Assembly (NCBI RefSeq): GCF_000759445.1 | Contig: NZ_JRMB01000001.1 | Location: 930,001-994,000, forward strand | Source of the DNA: Pseudomonas lutea | GTDB taxonomy: Bacteria > Pseudomonadota > Gammaproteobacteria > Pseudomonadales > Pseudomonadaceae | Direction: 5' to 3' | Length of the DNA stretch: 64,000 bases | Shown: piece by piece, positions 61,626-64,000 of the stretch | How the letters are laid out: the number at the start of each line of letters is the position of its first letter | How positions within the stretch are numbered: position 1 is the stretch's first letter | The notes under the pieces: model-generated | What the model was told of the DNA's origin: nothing | Seen by the model: the letters and a program-made list of their open reading frames with translations, nothing else | Databases searched by the model: none | Position numbers and translations under genes: made by a program

Positions 61626-63944
61626 CTAGCGCGCCGTTTGTGGGGCACCGCTGGCGTTCAGCAACTGCATCTGCTGACGGTAGTCATCAGTGACCTGCCG
61701 TGCCTGGCTGCTGCTGTTGATCACCCGCGGCGTGATCAGCACCAGCAACTCGGTGCGATCCTTGGACTTGCTGCGATTACCGAACAACCAGCCCAGCCCC
61801 GGCACACGGCCCAGATACGGCACGGCGCTGACGCTCTCGCTGTTGTCTTGTTTGATCAGCCCGCCGAGCAACACGGTCTGCCCGCTTTGCGCAGCGACCT
61901 GAGTCGACACCGAGCGCGTGGAGATACGCGGGTTGCCATTGACGGTCACCGTGTCGTCGGCATCGCTGACCTGCTGCTGAATGTCCATGTACACCAGACC
62001 GCCCGGGTTGATGCGCGGTACCACATTGAGGATCACCCCGGTCTGCAGGTATTCGACGCTGCTCAGGGTGGTGTTGGAAACGCCGGTGTTGACCGTTGTC
62101 TGGCTGATGGGAATGTTGTCGCCAACCTGAATCTGCGCGTTCTCGTTGTTCATCACCACCAGCGACGGCGCCGACAAGACCTGAGTGCGGCCATTGGTTT
62201 CCAGCGCGTGAATCGCCACTTGCAGGTTAGTGCTGACGAAAGAATAGAACAGCGAATCGGTGGCCCCGAGCCCGGCACCACCTCTGCCCAGCGCGCCTTG
62301 ACTGCCGGGGGTATTGGCCACCGTGGTGCTGGTGGAATTGCCAGCCAGACGGCCGAGGTACCACTGAACCCCTTGGTCGAGCTCGCCGGTCAGCTTGACC
62401 TCCAGGATTCGCGTCTCGATCTGCACCTGCAGTGGCGCGTTATCCAGGCGTTTGATAGCGGCTTCGATCTCTTTCCACTGCGCCGGGCGGGTACGCACCA
62501 ACAGTTGGTTACTGCTTTTCTGCGCAGAGATGCGCGTCGTGGCATCCAGGCCCTTTTGTGCGGTGCCCGTGGCGTCGCTCGCCGAGCCCGAGGCCGAGTT
62601 GTCGTCTGAGCCGGCATCGCTGCTCGCGTCAGCATCTTGCTCTGGCTCATCGTCCGCACTCGTCGTGCCCTGAGCCATGCTGTTTTGAGACATCCCGTTC
62701 TGGGCCATGCCACCCTGGGCGCCGCCGCTCAGCCCGGTGCCCGAACTCATTCCCGTTCCCGCCCCGACGCCGCCTGACGTGCCCCCCGTCAAGGACGACA
62801 TCGACCGGGTGCGCAGGCCCGGCGCCACTTTGGCAGCCGCTTCCTCCCTGACGGCCCCAGTGCCATAAATCTGCTTGAGGTACCTGGCCAGGTCAGTGGC
62901 CTTCATGTTGCGCACGTCGTAGACGTAAAGCTGCGGTTCGTTGCCGCCACCCTCATCGATGGTACGAATCCACGTCCCCACCTCGTTCAGGTATTCCGGC
63001 TGGGACGAGAATGCCACCACCGAATTGGTCCGCTCGATCGGCAGAAACCGCACCATCCCCGCCAGCGGCATGCCGCTGTCCGGTCCGAACAGCTTTTGCA
63101 GCTGGGGCATCAACTCGCTCACCGACGCGCGTTGCAGGCCAAACACGCCAACCGACATGCCCTTGAGCCAGTCAACGTCGAAGGTGTCGATGGTCTGCTG
63201 ATAGTTGGCCAGTTCCTCGGAGGTGCCGGCCAGGCTCAATACGTTGCGCGCCGGGTCGACCAGCAGAAAAGCATTCTCCCGGGCGAACGGCTTGAGCAGC
63301 TTTTGCATTTCAGTGGCAGAGATATAGCGCAGCGGGAACAGCCGCGCCGACAACCCGGCCGAGGGCTGAGCCACGGCCATTTCCGGGACCAGCTTGCCGG
63401 CGATGGCCTGGCTGGCGGGCAGAATCACGTAGCGGTTGCCCTGGCGAATCATTGCGTTGTCGGTCCAGGACAGCAGCGTCTCCAGAATCGACAGCGCCTG
63501 CTGCGGGTTTACCGGCCGCGATGTGGAAAAGCTCACCTCGCCTTTCACCCCTTGGGCAGTCGTGTAGCTCTCGTGAAGCATGTCGCCAAGAATGCTGTTG
63601 ACCACCGCTTCGATGGGCTGGTTGGCGAAGTTGAACACGATGTCGCCCGCGGCGGCCTGGGGCACTGCAGCCGCGGACGTGGGTGTTTTCACAAAACGTT
63701 GTGTGCCCCTGATGATCTGGCGAGTGCCGGTGCTGGCAGTTGATGCCCCCGTTTGACCTGCCTGCGGCTGCGCGGCTATTGGCTCGCTGCCCGCTTCGAT
63801 ACGCGGATCGATCGGCGCACGCTGGGTGCCGGTGCCGTCCAGGGCCTCGCGCAGCATGCCGTTGTCCGCTTCCAGCGTGGTGGGGGATGTCGTACAGCCC
63901 GCCAGCGCGACCGCCGCCGCCAGGCACAACATGGGGGAACGCAA
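61626..63944 (-). CDS. Type II secretion secretin (GspD family)
   Basis: 772 aa lipoprotein (LAAAVALAGC). N0/N1-N3 domains span ~95-370, interrupted by a long Gly/Ser/Met/Asn-rich low-complexity insert (~385-470), then the secretin gate (~500-750) with PYLGRVPGLGWLFGNRSKSK and RTELLVLITPRVI. The frame is open to the edge; TTG at 63944 or ATG at 63932 are possible starts, or one outside the window. The other T2SS genes would lie beyond the right edge. Confidence 0.9.
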   Translation of the reverse strand: MRSPMLCLAAAVALAGCTTSPTTLEADNGMLREALDGTGTQRAPIDPRIEAGSEPIAAQPQAGQTGASTASTGTRQIIRGTQRFVKTPTSAAAVPQAAAGDIVFNFANQPIEAVVNSILGDMLHESYTTAQGVKGEVSFSTSRPVNPQQALSILETLLSWTDNAMIRQGNRYVILPASQAIAGKLVPEMAVAQPSAGLSARLFPLRYISATEMQKLLKPFARENAFLLVDPARNVLSLAGTSEELANYQQTIDTFDVDWLKGMSVGVFGLQRASVSELMPQLQKLFGPDSGMPLAGMVRFLPIERTNSVVAFSSQPEYLNEVGTWIRTIDEGGGNEPQLYVYDVRNMKATDLARYLKQIYGTGAVREEAAAKVAPGLRTRSMSSLTGGTSGGVGAGTGMSSGTGLSGGAQGGMAQNGMSQNSMAQGTTSADDEPEQDADASSDAGSDDNSASGSASDATGTAQKGLDATTRISAQKSSNQLLVRTRPAQWKEIEAAIKRLDNAPLQVQIETRILEVKLTGELDQGVQWYLGRLAGNSTSTTVANTPGSQGALGRGGAGLGATDSLFYSFVSTNLQVAIHALETNGRTQVLSAPSLVVMNNENAQIQVGDNIPISQTTVNTGVSNTTLSSVEYLQTGVILNVVPRINPGGLVYMDIQQQVSDADDTVTVNGNPRISTRSVSTQVAAQSGQTVLLGGLIKQDNSESVSAVPYLGRVPGLGWLFGNRSKSKDRTELLVLITPRVINSSSQARQVTDDYRQQMQLLNASGAPQTAR

Positions 63945-64000
63945 TGTGGCGCCAGGGTTGGAATGCCGGAGGCGACGCAGGGAGGGATTACGGGGCAGAG

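Noticed and set aside
1..64000. CRISPR arrays, rRNA or tRNA genes, insertion sequences
   Set aside because: I looked for spaced direct repeats, tRNA cloverleaf patterns and transposase motifs; the only repeat clusters are REP elements and no transposase frame was recognised.

Overview
The window is a stretch of Pseudomonas chromosome (high GC, Pseudomonas-type REP elements, pseudomonad gene families), most likely a plant- or soil-associated member of the fluorescent/syringae lineage. It contains the replication terminus: a 28-bp XerCD dif site lies at 46497-46524, and the FtsK-type KOPS octamers I spotted point towards it from both sides. Species and strain cannot be fixed from the sequence alone.

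Region 1 (1-20354) is a complete non-flagellar type III secretion system (T3SS) of the rhizobial-like type, related to the second T3SS of some P. syringae strains. A divergent gene cut by the left edge encodes a protein with 70-residue repeats (effector or translocator candidate). It is followed by a 54-aa needle-subunit candidate, sctD, an sctX/sctY-like pair, sctV, and an outer-membrane module that looks borrowed from a Tad/Flp pilus: a CpaC/RcpA-type secretin, a CpaD-like lipoprotein and, on the opposite strand, a TadD-like TPR lipoprotein. Then come a secretin N-domain gene (sctC1), a 72-aa protein and the run sctI-J-K-L-N-O-Q-R-S-T-U. SctU has lost the universal NPTH self-cleavage motif. 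A 958-aa winged-helix/ATPase regulator faces the cluster at its right end.

Region 2 (20624-33665) is mixed: a 1754-aa DUF4011-type helicase with a Vsr/DUF559-like nuclease end (possible phage defence), a chemoreceptor behind a sigma-28-like promoter, an AraC regulator, an array of REP doublets, an SDR, small conserved proteins, an RNA 2',3'-cyclic phosphodiesterase, a ProQ/FinO RNA chaperone and a LysR regulator.

Region 3 (32775-46209) starts with a probable catabolic set: LysR, a second AcnA-type aconitase, a Tat-exported beta-propeller lactonase, an MFS organic-acid carrier and a signal-less binding protein. It then becomes eroded: an aldehyde dehydrogenase stump, an Old Yellow Enzyme, an SDR, a frameshifted hydrolase and small genes. 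Two copies of one 41-bp palindromic regulatory element sit in inverted orientation 3.7 kb apart.

Region 4 (46210-49304) holds dif and, about 0.9 kb away, a 434-aa tyrosine recombinase. Region 5 (49371-58807) is a coupled operon for uptake and oxidation of an amino-acid- or opine-like compound (binding protein, ATPase, two permeases, three flavoprotein subunits, one [2Fe-2S] subunit, RidA) with a divergent LysR gene. Region 6 (59101-64000) carries a membrane-bound PQQ dehydrogenase and a type II secretion-type secretin.
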